From NCBI RefSeq assembly GCF_005434965.1, contig NZ_SKCI01000002.1, positions 926,001-990,000 on the forward strand: a stretch of 64,000 nucleotides of DNA. Reading direction: 5' to 3'. The DNA comes from Marimonas lutisalis (lineage in GTDB: Bacteria; Pseudomonadota; Alphaproteobacteria; Rhodobacterales; Rhodobacteraceae). Positions within the stretch are counted from its first letter, which is position 1; each line of letters opens with the position of its first letter. Below the pieces are notes generated by a model. The model was not told the origin of the DNA. It searched no databases and was given only the letters and a program-made list of their open reading frames with translations. Made by a program: the position numbers and the translations under genes. Positions 51,484-60,396 of this stretch are shown in pieces.

Positions 51484-53910
51484 ATGATGCGGCGGCGGAG
51501 TTTCCTGGCCTCGACGGCGGCCCTGGGCGTTGCGGGTGCGGTATGGGGCCTGCCCGCGCGGGCGGTCGACAAGATCGTGTCGACGGCGCTGGTGATCACC
51601 GACATTTCCGCGCAGAGCGATCCGACGCGGATCGCGGCGGTGGCGCAGCGATTGCTGGACCGTGGCGTCTGGCTGAGCTGTGTTATCGACCTGCCCGAGA
51701 CCGATGATCCGGACCTCGCCGGGGTTGCGCGCGCGTTGCAGGGGTTGGGCGGTGGGGTCGAGTTCGCCGTGAACCTGCCGGGGCTGGCCGGGCAGTCGCC
51801 CTATTTCCAGGGACGGTCGGTGTTCGAGGCCAAGGCGCGGCTGGGGCTGCCGGTGCAGAGCGTTTTGTGCGAGGCGCAGGACACGCCGCAGAGCCCCGAG
51901 GGGGTGCGCGCCGCCGGGGTGCGCAACGTGCTGGTGCGCCCTGGTGAGAGCGCGCCGGTGCAATCGCAGAACTGGCCGGTTGGGGTGGCGCGGTTTTTCG
52001 GCGGACAATGGGTGGTGCCCGGCGCGATGCCGGATTTCGGCGAGACGGCCGTGGGGGCGGAAAACCGGGTGATCCTGTACCTGTCGGCGCGCGCGCTGGA
52101 CACGGTGCCGGAGACCCGGTTGACCGCCTGGGCGGATGACCTGGGCGACGAGTTGCTGGCGCGCGAAGCGCAGGGCACCATCGCCCTGATGCCGGTATCC
52201 GACCTGTCGCTGCGGGACGATTTCGGCCAGGAACGGCTGGTGGCGGTGGTGCTGGAGGAGGGCGGCGATACCGCGCAGGCGCTGCGCCCGTTGCAGGAGG
52301 TGCTGCGCGGGGCGGGTATTCCGGTGACGGTGAAGCCCGAAGGCACCGATTTCTGGGTGAATGCGGCAGGCGAAGGCGCTGGCGCGATCATGCCGCTGCA
52401 GGTGGCTTGTGAAACCGGTGCCCCGGCCGGTTTGCGCGCGGCGGGCGCGGTTGGCCCCGGCCATGCGTTGCGCCTGGTGGCCGAAGATGGCAGTGGCCTG
52501 GGCCCGGATGGCTGTGGGCGCCTGCAGGTGCCGGTGTGGCGCATGCAGGGCGATGACCTGCCGATGACGGGCGACATGGTTCTGGCCATTCCCGCGGACG
52601 GGGCGGGCACGGGGCTGGCCCGGCGGCGGATCATGGCCGCGCTGGAGCCACTGCATGCCGATCCGGTCACACGTTTCGTGACGCTGGCGGACTTTGCCGA
52701 GGCGCTGCGGACAAAGGGCACGATCGAGACGCGGCACCGGCTGACACAGGCGGCGGTTGCCGGAGCGCCGGAGAAGGCCACGGCCTGGGGCGAGGCCGAG
52801 CGCGCGCGCCTGAGGGAGGATGCCGCGCATGCCTGGGGGTATTTCGAGAAATACACCAACGCGATTACCGGGCTCTCTCCGGCGACGGTTGATTCCGGCC
52901 CCGGCGGGATCAAACACGAGGCGGTCACGATGTGGGACGCCGGCAGCAACATCAACGCGATCGTTGCGGCCTTTGAAATCGGGCTGATCGACAAGGCGCG
53001 GGCGGAAAAGCGGCTGGCGACGATCCTGCCCAACATCTCGGGGCGGCGCACGCAGGGGCGGCTTTTACCGCAGGGCTGGATCCGGACGGACCGGTTTCAC
53101 TGGGGCGACTGGAACTTCGATGGCTGCGACGCGGGCCGGTTGCTGGCAGCGCTGGACAATGCGCGGCGGCGGCTGGGCATGGGGGCGGCGCTGGAGAAGC
53201 TGGTGACGTCCTGGGACATGGAAAAGATCATCGTCGACGGCGCGATCCATTCGGTGACGAACCGCGAACTGGTGTCGACCTATGCCTCGCATTGCGCGCA
53301 TTACGCGGCGCTGGCGTTCCGGCGCTGGGGCTACGAGGTGCGATCACCCTACGAGACCTTCGCCGAGCAGGCATCGGCGGATGGCGAGGTGGCGCTTCTG
53401 GAAGCGGTGTCGCGGATCGGGCCGCTGGGGGCCGAGCCGCTGTTGCTGGAGGCGATGGAACTGGGGATGTCGCCCGAAAGCGGTTACCTGGCCGATGTCC
53501 TGCACGCCGCGCAGGTTGAGGAATATGCAGCGTCAGGGCGGCTGGTCTGTGTGTCTGAGACACCGATCGACCGGTCGCCCTGGTTTATCTACCAGGGGCT
53601 GGAACTTGGCTCGGGCGCGCGCAGCTGGCGGTTGGATACCGTCGGGCACCAACCGCAATACCTGACGGCCGAGGCGGCCGAGGATTACCTGGCGTTCAGC
53701 AGCAAGGCGGCGTTCCTGTGGGCGGCCTACCGGCCCGGGGCGCATGCCGCGCGGTTCCTGGAAAAAGCCCGGAGCGAGGCGCGCAACGAGATCGGTTTCG
53801 CCTCGAGCGTGAACCTGAAGCGGGGTGCAGTGACCCGGGACTATACCGATCTGAATACCAACGCGATCATCCTGCAGGCGGTGGCGCATGTTTTGCGCGG
53901 CCGCGCCTGA
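51484..53910 (+). CDS. DUF3131 protein with deacetylase-like N-terminal region, exported
   Basis: The 808-residue product starts MMRRRSFLASTAALGVAGAV, a Tat-like or Sec signal with a cleavage site after ARA. The next 250 residues (ALVITDISAQSDPTRIAAVA) resemble a polysaccharide deacetylase-type barrel but lack clear catalytic His/Asp motifs. The C-terminal half (about 430-808) is DUF3131: HAWGYFEKYTNAITGLSPAT, KHEAVTMWDAGSNINAIVAA and PQGWIRTDRFHWGDWNFDGC, an alpha/alpha-toroid-like family. ATG 51484 is one base past the preceding stop, so coupling is tight; an in-frame ATG at 51463 would overlap the glycosyltransferase gene. It probably acts on the same polysaccharide in the periplasm. Confidence 0.82.
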   Translation: MMRRRSFLASTAALGVAGAVWGLPARAVDKIVSTALVITDISAQSDPTRIAAVAQRLLDRGVWLSCVIDLPETDDPDLAGVARALQGLGGGVEFAVNLPGLAGQSPYFQGRSVFEAKARLGLPVQSVLCEAQDTPQSPEGVRAAGVRNVLVRPGESAPVQSQNWPVGVARFFGGQWVVPGAMPDFGETAVGAENRVILYLSARALDTVPETRLTAWADDLGDELLAREAQGTIALMPVSDLSLRDDFGQERLVAVVLEEGGDTAQALRPLQEVLRGAGIPVTVKPEGTDFWVNAAGEGAGAIMPLQVACETGAPAGLRAAGAVGPGHALRLVAEDGSGLGPDGCGRLQVPVWRMQGDDLPMTGDMVLAIPADGAGTGLARRRIMAALEPLHADPVTRFVTLADFAEALRTKGTIETRHRLTQAAVAGAPEKATAWGEAERARLREDAAHAWGYFEKYTNAITGLSPATVDSGPGGIKHEAVTMWDAGSNINAIVAAFEIGLIDKARAEKRLATILPNISGRRTQGRLLPQGWIRTDRFHWGDWNFDGCDAGRLLAALDNARRRLGMGAALEKLVTSWDMEKIIVDGAIHSVTNRELVSTYASHCAHYAALAFRRWGYEVRSPYETFAEQASADGEVALLEAVSRIGPLGAEPLLLEAMELGMSPESGYLADVLHAAQVEEYAASGRLVCVSETPIDRSPWFIYQGLELGSGARSWRLDTVGHQPQYLTAEAAEDYLAFSSKAAFLWAAYRPGAHAARFLEKARSEARNEIGFASSVNLKRGAVTRDYTDLNTNAIILQAVAHVLRGRA

Positions 53911-53933
53911 GGCGGGCCGCGCTGCGCGCTGGC

Positions 53934-54542
53934 TCAGACGCCGCGGCAGTTGGACAGGGAAATTTCGCCCGCGTTGACAGGCAGGCCCGGGCCGGGGTTG
54001 ATCACAACGTCCTGCAGGCCGGTGATCGATCGCATGCAGCGGTCAGCGGCGGCGGCGCCCACGGAGCGCCCGCCGACATAGATGTCAAGCCAGGGCCGGC
54101 CGCCATAGCCGACATGGCAGGGGCCGTTCTGGGGGCGCGGGCCATCGCCGCACAGATCCTCGACGATGCCTTATTTCTGGAGGTTGAGGAAATAGAAGCG
54201 CGTGCCGGCGGGGAAGTCCATGCGGCTGCGCCCACCGAATTTGGCATGTCCCACGGCCACGGTGACCGGATCGCTGTAAGTGCCGGAGCCGCCAGCCTTG
54301 CGATGGATGACCGGGCGGGCGATCTGGGCCGAGCCGGGCGGCGTGTTGTCCCAGAAGCTGTAGCCGGTGACATAGGCCTGCATCGTGGGACCCGAGGCGC
54401 CGAAGCTGGCCGGGACGGGCGTTGCCGTGCCCGAGGACGACACGACGATGCGGCGCGTCGACGTGTCGGATGCCGACATACAGCCGGCCAGGACGGCGGA
54501 GCAGAGGGCAAAGGTTAGGATGCGGGGCAGGGATCTGGGCAT
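53934..54542 (-). pseudogene. Lipoprotein gene with 3D-like domain, interrupted by an in-frame TAA
   Basis: ATG 54542 follows a strong AGGAGG and encodes a lipoprotein signal (MPRSLPRILTFALCSAVLAG then Cys). The frame reads TGYSFWDNTPPGSAQIARPV, then TYSDPVTVAVGH and FPAGTRFYFLNLQK before TAA at 54171-54173. The same frame stays open for 77 more codons: GIVEDLCGDGPRPQNGPCHV, then RPWLDIYVGG and CMRSITGLQDVVINPG, to a TGA at 53934. The downstream part is what follows in related double-psi-barrel (3D-like) proteins, where a Tyr often stands at the interruption, so one base change (TAT or TAC to TAA) explains it. It is a recent nonsense mutation or a sequence error. If translation stops, a 123-residue truncated lipoprotein is made. 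Confidence 0.75.
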
Positions 54543-54750
54543 GGGCACCTCCTGAAGCGTGACAACCGGCCGGAGGGCCCGGAAATTGGCAAGCCGAGTG
54601 CGGACTGTCCGGCGAGGGCAGCTTGGGCCTGGAGGGTTAAGAAGAGCTTTCCCGCCGCCCGCGTATTGGAGGCAATTCTAGTTGAATGCCCGAAACCTGC
54701 CCGGTCCGGGCGGATACCTGCCGGGCCGTGGGCGCAGCCATGGCTTGCGA

Positions 54751-55617
54751 TCAGAAGCGGCGGGTGGCGTGGGTCTTGATGAAGGACAGGATTTCGCGGC
54801 GGGCCTGGGTGGCGGCGGGTTGGTTGAAGCCCACGAGCTTGCCCAGGTAGCGCTGCACGGGGATGCGCAGATCGAAGGAATGCGCCGCGCCGGAATAGGT
54901 TTTCACGTGCACGCTGGCGCCGCGGGACGAAAAGCGCTTGCAATCGCGCGGCGGCACCCAGTCATCGCGCTCGCCGCCGAGGACCAGGAGTGGCGCGGCG
55001 AGGTTCAGGCTGACCGAGCCGGCGGCGCCACACCAGGGATAGAGCGCCACGACGCCGCGAAACCCGGCGCGGCCCGGGGCATAGCGCCGCTCGGTTGAGG
55101 CCTTGGCGGCGATCAGCCCGACGCTGCCGCCGTTGCTTTGGCCGATCAGAAACACGTTGTCGGGATCGACGAAGGGCTGGGACTTGAGATAGTTCAGCGC
55201 GTCATAGGCGTCCTGCGTGCGGTAATCGCGCGCGGCGGCGAGGCGCTGGTAGCTGTTGCAGACGCGGCCGCCGGAATTTCCGCGCGGGCCGAAACTGTCG
55301 AGGTTGAGCACGACCATTCCGTTGGACGAAAGGAACCGGGCGTAATCCTCGAGCGCGGCCAGAACCGGGGGCTGCCAGCCGCCGCATCCGTGCATCAGGA
55401 TCACGGCCGGGGCCCGGCCTGAGCCGGAGGGGCGGTGCAGCCGGCCGTTCAGGGCAAGACTGGACTTGGCGCCCGAGGGAATGCTGACCTGCGTTGCCGC
55501 CTGTGCCGCGGGCGCCTGCGCCAAAACCGTGGCGGCGAGCAAGGCCGCCGGAACGGCGGCGCGTAGCCAGGTGAAAAGGGTATGGGGCGCCTTCCTGATG
55601 TCGCGCAGGATGTGCAT
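54751..55617 (-). CDS. Secreted dienelactone hydrolase-family alpha/beta hydrolase
   Basis: The 288-residue protein has an N-terminal signal (hydrophobic AAVPAALLAATVLAQAPAAQ, cleavage near AQA) and an alpha/beta-hydrolase fold. ILMHGCGGWQPP near residue 73 forms the oxyanion region. The nucleophile elbow is GQSNGGSVG (Ser near 160), the acid is in GGERDDWVPP and the base in SGAAHSFDL. GAGGGAC precedes ATG 55617. The family hydrolyses esters or dienelactones; the periplasmic location argues against a role in aromatic ring degradation. It points the same way as the solute-binding gene upstream but is separated by 209 bases. Confidence 0.84.
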   Translation of the reverse strand: MHILRDIRKAPHTLFTWLRAAVPAALLAATVLAQAPAAQAATQVSIPSGAKSSLALNGRLHRPSGSGRAPAVILMHGCGGWQPPVLAALEDYARFLSSNGMVVLNLDSFGPRGNSGGRVCNSYQRLAAARDYRTQDAYDALNYLKSQPFVDPDNVFLIGQSNGGSVGLIAAKASTERRYAPGRAGFRGVVALYPWCGAAGSVSLNLAAPLLVLGGERDDWVPPRDCKRFSSRGASVHVKTYSGAAHSFDLRIPVQRYLGKLVGFNQPAATQARREILSFIKTHATRRF

Positions 55618-55728
55618 GGTCGTGTCCCTCGGTCTGTTCGAGGCCTTCGCAGAAGAACCTCACCACTTATTCTACAACGAAAAAATGGCGCAAATTGGGC
55701 CGCTGGGGCGGACCCGGCGCCATTCGCC

Positions 55729-55760
55729 GCGATTGGTCCCGTACATTATGCGCCAATCGC
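55729..55760. promoter_or_regulatory. Inverted repeat upstream of the hydrolase gene
   Basis: GCGATTGG (55729-55736) and CCAATCGC (55753-55760) are perfect 8-base arms, centres 24 bases apart, in the gap between the solute-binding gene stop and the hydrolase start. It could be a hairpin at the 3' end of the solute-binding mRNA or an operator. Confidence 0.35.
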
Positions 55761-55826
55761 CGCGCGTCCATAAACTTCGGGTAGACCCGCACATTCTGGC
55801 GGGAAACCGCCTTGGCCGCAGGTGGC

Positions 55827-57401
55827 CTACTGGTCGGCCGGAGCCAGTTGATAGTAGAGCGGGAACGGCCCCTGAAGCCCGCCGAGCGACGAGCGCAGGG
55901 CGAGTGGCTGGATGAACTGGCCCAGCACCGCGAAATTGCCGTTCTGCACGATCTTGTCCTGGATGCGCAGCGCCAGCGCCTTGCGCGCGGCTTCGTCTTC
56001 GGACAGGACGAATTGCGCGCGCAGGGCTTCGAGCTCGGGATCGTCGGGCCAGCCGATCCAGCCCAGCCGCGGATCGCCGGAAAACAGGATATGCATCGGA
56101 TCGGAGAGATCATCGGCCGTCCACCAGGTGTGAAACATGTTCCACACCTGACTGGGTTCGCCGGTGCGTTGGGCGACCGCGTCGCGCAGCTCGCGCCAGC
56201 TCATCGGTTTGTGCACGACATTCATGCCCAGCTGACCGAGAAGATCGACGGTGACCCGGGTGAAGCCGGAGAGGACCGGGCTGTCGACCGGATCAACGAC
56301 GACAACGGGCGCACCGGAATAGCCGGCTTCGGCCAGGGCCTTGGCGGCGAGCTGCAAATCGCCGCGCATGTAATAGGGCGCGGACACCACATGTGAGTAG
56401 GTGGTGTGACAGGGATAGATCGACAGGCAGGGCGACCAGTAGGCGCGATCACTGATCGCGGCGGAAAGATAGGAGGTCTGGCCCATCGCGATCAGCACCG
56501 CGCGGCGGATGCCGGGATTGTCGAAGGGCGGCATCTGGTGGTTGAAGATCGCGGTACCGAAATTGCCGGTGGGATCGAAGACCACGGTCTTGATATCACT
56601 GTCCGGGGGGAGCAGGGCAAGCTCGGGCATGGATGGGGTTTCGACGAGTTGGACCTCGTCGCTGGCAAGCGCCTGCAACGCCTCGCGCGGGTCGGAATAG
56701 GCGACGAGCTCGATCCGGTCGAAATGCGCAGTCTTGGCCCCGGCGGCAAACGAGGGGGGATCCTGGCGGGGCACGTAGGTTTCGTTCTTTTCGTATACGG
56801 CGATCTCTCCGGGAACCCATTCGGCGGCGACAAAGCGGTAGGGGCCCGATCCGGTTGCATCCGTGATCGGCTGAAACGGGCCGGTTTCGGCAATGCGCCG
56901 GGGCATCATGAAGGGCACGTTGAGCGAGGATTTCGCCAGGTGTTCGAGCATGCGCGGATAGGGCCGGCGCAGCGTGATCGTAAAGCTGTCGGGCGCGGTG
57001 GCGCGAATCGCGCTTGTGTTGGACATGAGCAACCAGCCCTGCGCGTCGCGCGCACCCCAGCGCAGAAGGGAGGCGACGCAATCCTCGGCGGTGACCGGGG
57101 TGCCATCATGCCATTGCTGACCGGGGCGCAGGGTGAAAGACCAGGTCAGTTGGTCCTCTGAGACGGACCAGTCGGAGACCATTTGCGGCTGCGGTTCGAG
57201 GTTTTCGTCGAGTGCGAAAAGCGTGTCGTACACGAGGTAGCCGTGCGAGCGCGTTATGTATTCCATCGTGATGACGGGATCGATCGAATAGAGATGCGCG
57301 TGCAGGGCAAGGCGCATGGTTTCGGCCCGAGCGGGCAGCGCCAGAAGCCAGACAAAGATCAGTGAGAAAAGGAGTCGCGCAAATCTGGTCGGTCTTGGCA
57401 T
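55827..57401 (-). CDS. Orphan family 5 (peptide/nickel-type) ABC solute-binding protein
   Basis: The 524-residue periplasmic receptor has a Sec signal (RLLFSLIFVWLLALPARA, cleavage before ETM) and the family 5 layout: YDTLFALDENLEPQPQMVSD near residue 60, LRPGQQWHDGTPVTAEDCVA near 92 and NHQMPPFDNPGIRRAVLIAM near 290. Such proteins bind oligopeptides or similar ligands for a Dpp/Opp-type importer. No permease or ATPase gene is adjacent, so it either serves a transporter encoded elsewhere or has another role such as sensing. GGAGG precedes ATG 57401. It is divergent from the PqqD-like cassette across 153 bases and may share its control region. Confidence 0.87.
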   Translation of the reverse strand: MPRPTRFARLLFSLIFVWLLALPARAETMRLALHAHLYSIDPVITMEYITRSHGYLVYDTLFALDENLEPQPQMVSDWSVSEDQLTWSFTLRPGQQWHDGTPVTAEDCVASLLRWGARDAQGWLLMSNTSAIRATAPDSFTITLRRPYPRMLEHLAKSSLNVPFMMPRRIAETGPFQPITDATGSGPYRFVAAEWVPGEIAVYEKNETYVPRQDPPSFAAGAKTAHFDRIELVAYSDPREALQALASDEVQLVETPSMPELALLPPDSDIKTVVFDPTGNFGTAIFNHQMPPFDNPGIRRAVLIAMGQTSYLSAAISDRAYWSPCLSIYPCHTTYSHVVSAPYYMRGDLQLAAKALAEAGYSGAPVVVVDPVDSPVLSGFTRVTVDLLGQLGMNVVHKPMSWRELRDAVAQRTGEPSQVWNMFHTWWTADDLSDPMHILFSGDPRLGWIGWPDDPELEALRAQFVLSEDEAARKALALRIQDKIVQNGNFAVLGQFIQPLALRSSLGGLQGPFPLYYQLAPADQ

Positions 57402-57554
57402 GGCTTTGGCCTCCGCTTGCCTGTTGCTCCGCGCTGGTGCGCGTGGAACATCCGCTTGCCAAGGTAACGCATAACGCGCAGAACGATTTGACCGACATCA
57501 ATGAAAATGCACCGAAAATGCCTAGGGTTGGGTCGATTTGAAAAGAGGTCACTG

Positions 57555-57851
57555 ATGAAGTCTTCGGCAAGGTCCGCCGGAAAAACGCCGGCGGAGAGGG
57601 ATATTCCGATCCAGGTTTTTCGTGAAAGGTTCGTCTTCAACCGCAGAACGGGCGCGTTTTTCACCAGCAGCCGCGAAGGCGCTTTCATCCTCGAGGCGGC
57701 GTGGCGGGGGTTGAGCCGCGAAGAGATCGAAAAGGAAGTGGCCTTGAAATTCGGAGTGAGTGCGGCCGTTGCGATGAGTGATACCGAACGGTTCCTGTTG
57801 CGGCTGAAAGAGATGCACCTGCTGCCCGAGCAGATGCGGGCGGGCAAATGA
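57555..57851 (+). CDS. PqqD-like RRE (RiPP recognition element) protein
   Basis: From ATG 57555 (AGAGGT upstream) the product has 98 residues. After a basic leader, residues 18-95 follow the PqqD pattern: beta strands (IPIQVFRERFVFNRRTGAFF), helix AFILEAAWRGLSREEIEKEV, then DTERFLLRLKEMHLL. PqqD and related RRE domains bind the leader of a precursor peptide and present it to modifying enzymes. No PqqA, PqqC or radical-SAM gene is present, so this is not PQQ synthesis. Its stop overlaps the ATP-grasp start (ATGA). A longer in-frame start at 57501 lacks a ribosome site. I found no precursor peptide ORF nearby. Confidence 0.8.
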   Translation: MKSSARSAGKTPAERDIPIQVFRERFVFNRRTGAFFTSSREGAFILEAAWRGLSREEIEKEVALKFGVSAAVAMSDTERFLLRLKEMHLLPEQMRAGK

Positions 57852-58972
57852 GCGGGTCGGATAGCCGGCCGGTCATCGCGGTAAGTGGCCTGCACCGCGG
57901 AGAGAGCCCGCAGCCTGGTGGCGCGGTGATCGAATCCGTACGCGCCGAACTGCCCGAGGCGCGGCTGATCGGCATCAGCTATGACCTGATGGAAACCGGC
58001 CTGCACAGCGTGGGGCCCGACCGCGTCGATGCGGCCTATCTGTTTCCCTATCCGGGTGCGGGGCCGAAGGAGTTCATCGACCGGCTGCGGTTCGTGCACG
58101 AGCAGGAGAACATCGCGCTGATCATCCCGACGCTGGACAGCGAGCTGGCGAACCTGATCGGGTTGTACCGCGAGCTGGACGAGATGGGCATCAAGGTGCT
58201 GGTGCCCTCGGCGGCATCGCTGGCCGGGCGGGAGAAACCGGCGCTGGCCGAACTGGGGCAGAGCGCGAATGTGCCGGTGCCCAGGACCTACGCGGCGCAG
58301 AGCGCCGATGTCCTGGCGCGCTGCGCGCTGGAAATCGGCTATCCGTGTTACGTGAAGGGCGCGCTTTACGATGCCAAGCTGGTGCATCACGAAGGCGAGC
58401 TCTTTGCGGCGTTCAAGGCGATCTACGATGTCTGGGGCGGGCCGGTCCTGTTGCAGCAGGCGGTGTTCGGCGAAGAGTTCGTCGTCGCCGGTATCGGCGA
58501 CGGCAAAGGCGGGATCGTGGCGCAATGCGCGCTGCGCAAGCTGTTGCGCACGCGGCTGGGCAAGGCCTTTGGCGGGGTGGTGATCGACAATCCGGACATG
58601 GCCGAAGAGGCCGCACGGTTGATCAGGGCGCTGAAATGGGAGGGGCCGTTCGAGATCGAGTTCGTGCAGCCCCTGGGCGGCAAGCGCTACCTTTTCGAGA
58701 TCAACCCGCGCTTTCCGGCATGGATTTCCTTCCCGGCCAAGCTGGGCTGCAACATGCCGGCCTGGGCCGCGTGCAAGGCGCTGGGGATGAGGCTGCCCGA
58801 GTTGCAGCCGTGCCCGCCGGGCAAGATGTTCCTGCGCCATTGCGAAGATATCGTGACCGATATTTCGGCGGTTGCGGACATGAGTATCGACCTGAAAACC
58901 GAGCGACGGCAAATCGATGTCGCGGCCGGTCGGGATGGCGACCGAGAAGAGGGGAATGCGCGACATGAATGA
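57848..58972 (+). CDS. ATP-grasp domain ligase
   Basis: The 374-residue enzyme has an N-terminal Rossmann-like region (VIAVSGLHRGE, ALIIPTLDSELANLI) and an ATP-grasp fold from about 125. The ATP-binding lysines are near YPCYVKGALYDAKLVH, and the metal-binding strand reads GPFEIEFVQ...FEINPRFPAWISF (about 258-295). That arrangement, with FEINPRF, resembles carbamoyl-phosphate-synthase and biotin-carboxylase-type ATP-grasps that activate a carboxylate as acyl phosphate. It is coupled to the PqqD-like gene by ATGA and overlaps the decarboxylase by eight bases. By context it may join an amino compound to a carboxylate, perhaps on a peptide held by the RRE protein; this is inference. Confidence 0.8.
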   Translation: MSGSDSRPVIAVSGLHRGESPQPGGAVIESVRAELPEARLIGISYDLMETGLHSVGPDRVDAAYLFPYPGAGPKEFIDRLRFVHEQENIALIIPTLDSELANLIGLYRELDEMGIKVLVPSAASLAGREKPALAELGQSANVPVPRTYAAQSADVLARCALEIGYPCYVKGALYDAKLVHHEGELFAAFKAIYDVWGGPVLLQQAVFGEEFVVAGIGDGKGGIVAQCALRKLLRTRLGKAFGGVVIDNPDMAEEAARLIRALKWEGPFEIEFVQPLGGKRYLFEINPRFPAWISFPAKLGCNMPAWAACKALGMRLPELQPCPPGKMFLRHCEDIVTDISAVADMSIDLKTERRQIDVAAGRDGDREEGNARHE

Positions 58973-60395
58973 AACCTACAAGGGCCCGGAAATCTCGGAC
59001 GAGCTGGGCAATCTGCCGATCGAGTCGGCGGCCGAGCGAAACCCGATTTCCCGCGGCATGTACAAGAATGTCCTGGACACGATCGACGGCGTGGCGGTCG
59101 AGGACCTGGCCAGGGAATACGACACCCCGGTGTTCGTCTTTTCGGAACGCACGGTGCGCGACCGGGCCCGGCGCATGCGCGAGGCGTTTCGCACGCGATA
59201 TGCCGACACGAGCTTTGCCTGGTCGTTCAAGACCAACCGGCTGGATGCGATCTGTTCGATCCTGAAAGAGGAAGGCTGGCTGGCCGAGGTCGTATCGTCC
59301 TTCGAGTACAGCAAGGCCCGGCACCTGGGGTATCGGGGGGACGAGATCGTGTTCAACGGCCCCTACAAGCGCCGCAACAGCATTGAGAAGGCGATGGGCG
59401 AGGGCGCGCTGATCCAGATCGACAACTGGGATGAGCTGGCGACGATCGAAAACGCAGTCGAGGAGATGGGCGGCACCTATGACGTGGGTATCCGCATCTG
59501 GTTCAACAGCGCGCATGCGCCGCTGTGGTCGAAATTCGGGTTCAACCTGGCCAATGGCGAGGCCTATAACGCCGCGCGGCGCATCATCGACAATCCGGCG
59601 CTGCGGCTGCACACGCTGCATTGCCATATCGGCACCTACCTGCTGGACCCCGAAGCCTATCGACTGACCACGCAGGCGATGCTGGGTCTGCGCGCCGAGT
59701 TGAAGGAAGATACCGGCCACCTTGTCCCGTGCCTGAACCTCGGGGGCGGGTTCCCGTCTTACAGCCTGTTGCACGGGATGGCGGGCCCGGCCGAACAGGC
59801 GGTGCCGCCGATCGAATCCTACGCCGAGGCGATCACCTCGGAGCTGAAGGCGCTGCCCAAGGCCGAGCGGCCGGTGCTGCGCCTGGAATCGGGCCGCTTC
59901 CTGGTGGATAACGCGGGTTACCTGATCACCTCGGTCGTGGCGATCAAGGGCGCGTCTTACAAGCATCCGCCGGGATCGCCCCTGTCGAACCTGGCGCAGA
60001 AGGAGCAGAGCCTGGGCGCGCATCCGGCGAAGCTGGGCTATGTGCTGGACGCGGGGGTGAACCTGTTGTTCACGGCGGCCTGGTTCGCGATCGATGCAAG
60101 CCCGAGCAGGGCAGTGCCCGGCAAGCTTTACCCGACGCGGTTGCTGGGAGATCTTTGCATGGAGATCGACGTGATCCGCGAAACCATCAACCTGCCGCAT
60201 CTGCGCGTGGGCGATAGCCTGACACTGCATCCCGTCGGCGCCTACAATTTCGACCAGTCGATGCAGTTCATCCATCTGCGTCCTGCCGTGGTTCTGATCG
60301 ACGAGAACTCGGACGTGCACCTGATCCGCGAGAGGGAGGACATGGAGTACATGGAAAGCCGGGAGCGCCTGCCCAAGCATCTGACCGGCAAGTGA
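58965..60395 (+). CDS. Fold-type III PLP decarboxylase (LysA/ornithine decarboxylase-like)
   Basis: The 476-residue protein belongs to the alanine racemase-barrel decarboxylases. The PLP lysine is Lys89 in WSFKTNRL, with LHCHIGTYL near 220, CLNLGGGFPS near 256, LRLESGRFLV near 305 and the C-terminal GDLCMEIDV and GAYNFDQSMQF. In LysA and ornithine decarboxylases the latter two read differently (GPxCxxxDxL and GAYxxxxxxxFN), so substrate specificity is likely altered, though the Cys that supplies the catalytic thiol is kept. An N-terminal extension of about 55 residues precedes the barrel. AGAGGGGA supports ATG 58965, overlapping the ATP-grasp end. It is probably not housekeeping lysA, since it sits in this cassette. 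Confidence 0.83.
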   Translation: MNETYKGPEISDELGNLPIESAAERNPISRGMYKNVLDTIDGVAVEDLAREYDTPVFVFSERTVRDRARRMREAFRTRYADTSFAWSFKTNRLDAICSILKEEGWLAEVVSSFEYSKARHLGYRGDEIVFNGPYKRRNSIEKAMGEGALIQIDNWDELATIENAVEEMGGTYDVGIRIWFNSAHAPLWSKFGFNLANGEAYNAARRIIDNPALRLHTLHCHIGTYLLDPEAYRLTTQAMLGLRAELKEDTGHLVPCLNLGGGFPSYSLLHGMAGPAEQAVPPIESYAEAITSELKALPKAERPVLRLESGRFLVDNAGYLITSVVAIKGASYKHPPGSPLSNLAQKEQSLGAHPAKLGYVLDAGVNLLFTAAWFAIDASPSRAVPGKLYPTRLLGDLCMEIDVIRETINLPHLRVGDSLTLHPVGAYNFDQSMQFIHLRPAVVLIDENSDVHLIREREDMEYMESRERLPKHLTGK

Positions 60396-60396
60396 C

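Noticed and set aside
57555-57851. PQQ biosynthesis gene pqqD
   Set aside because: The fold matches PqqD, but pqqA, pqqB, pqqC and pqqE are not adjacent and the partners are an ATP-grasp and a decarboxylase, so the gene symbol is withheld.
58965-60395. Housekeeping diaminopimelate decarboxylase lysA
   Set aside because: The PLP motifs fit the superfamily, but C-terminal substrate-loop motifs differ, there is an N-terminal extension, and the gene is locked into the cassette.
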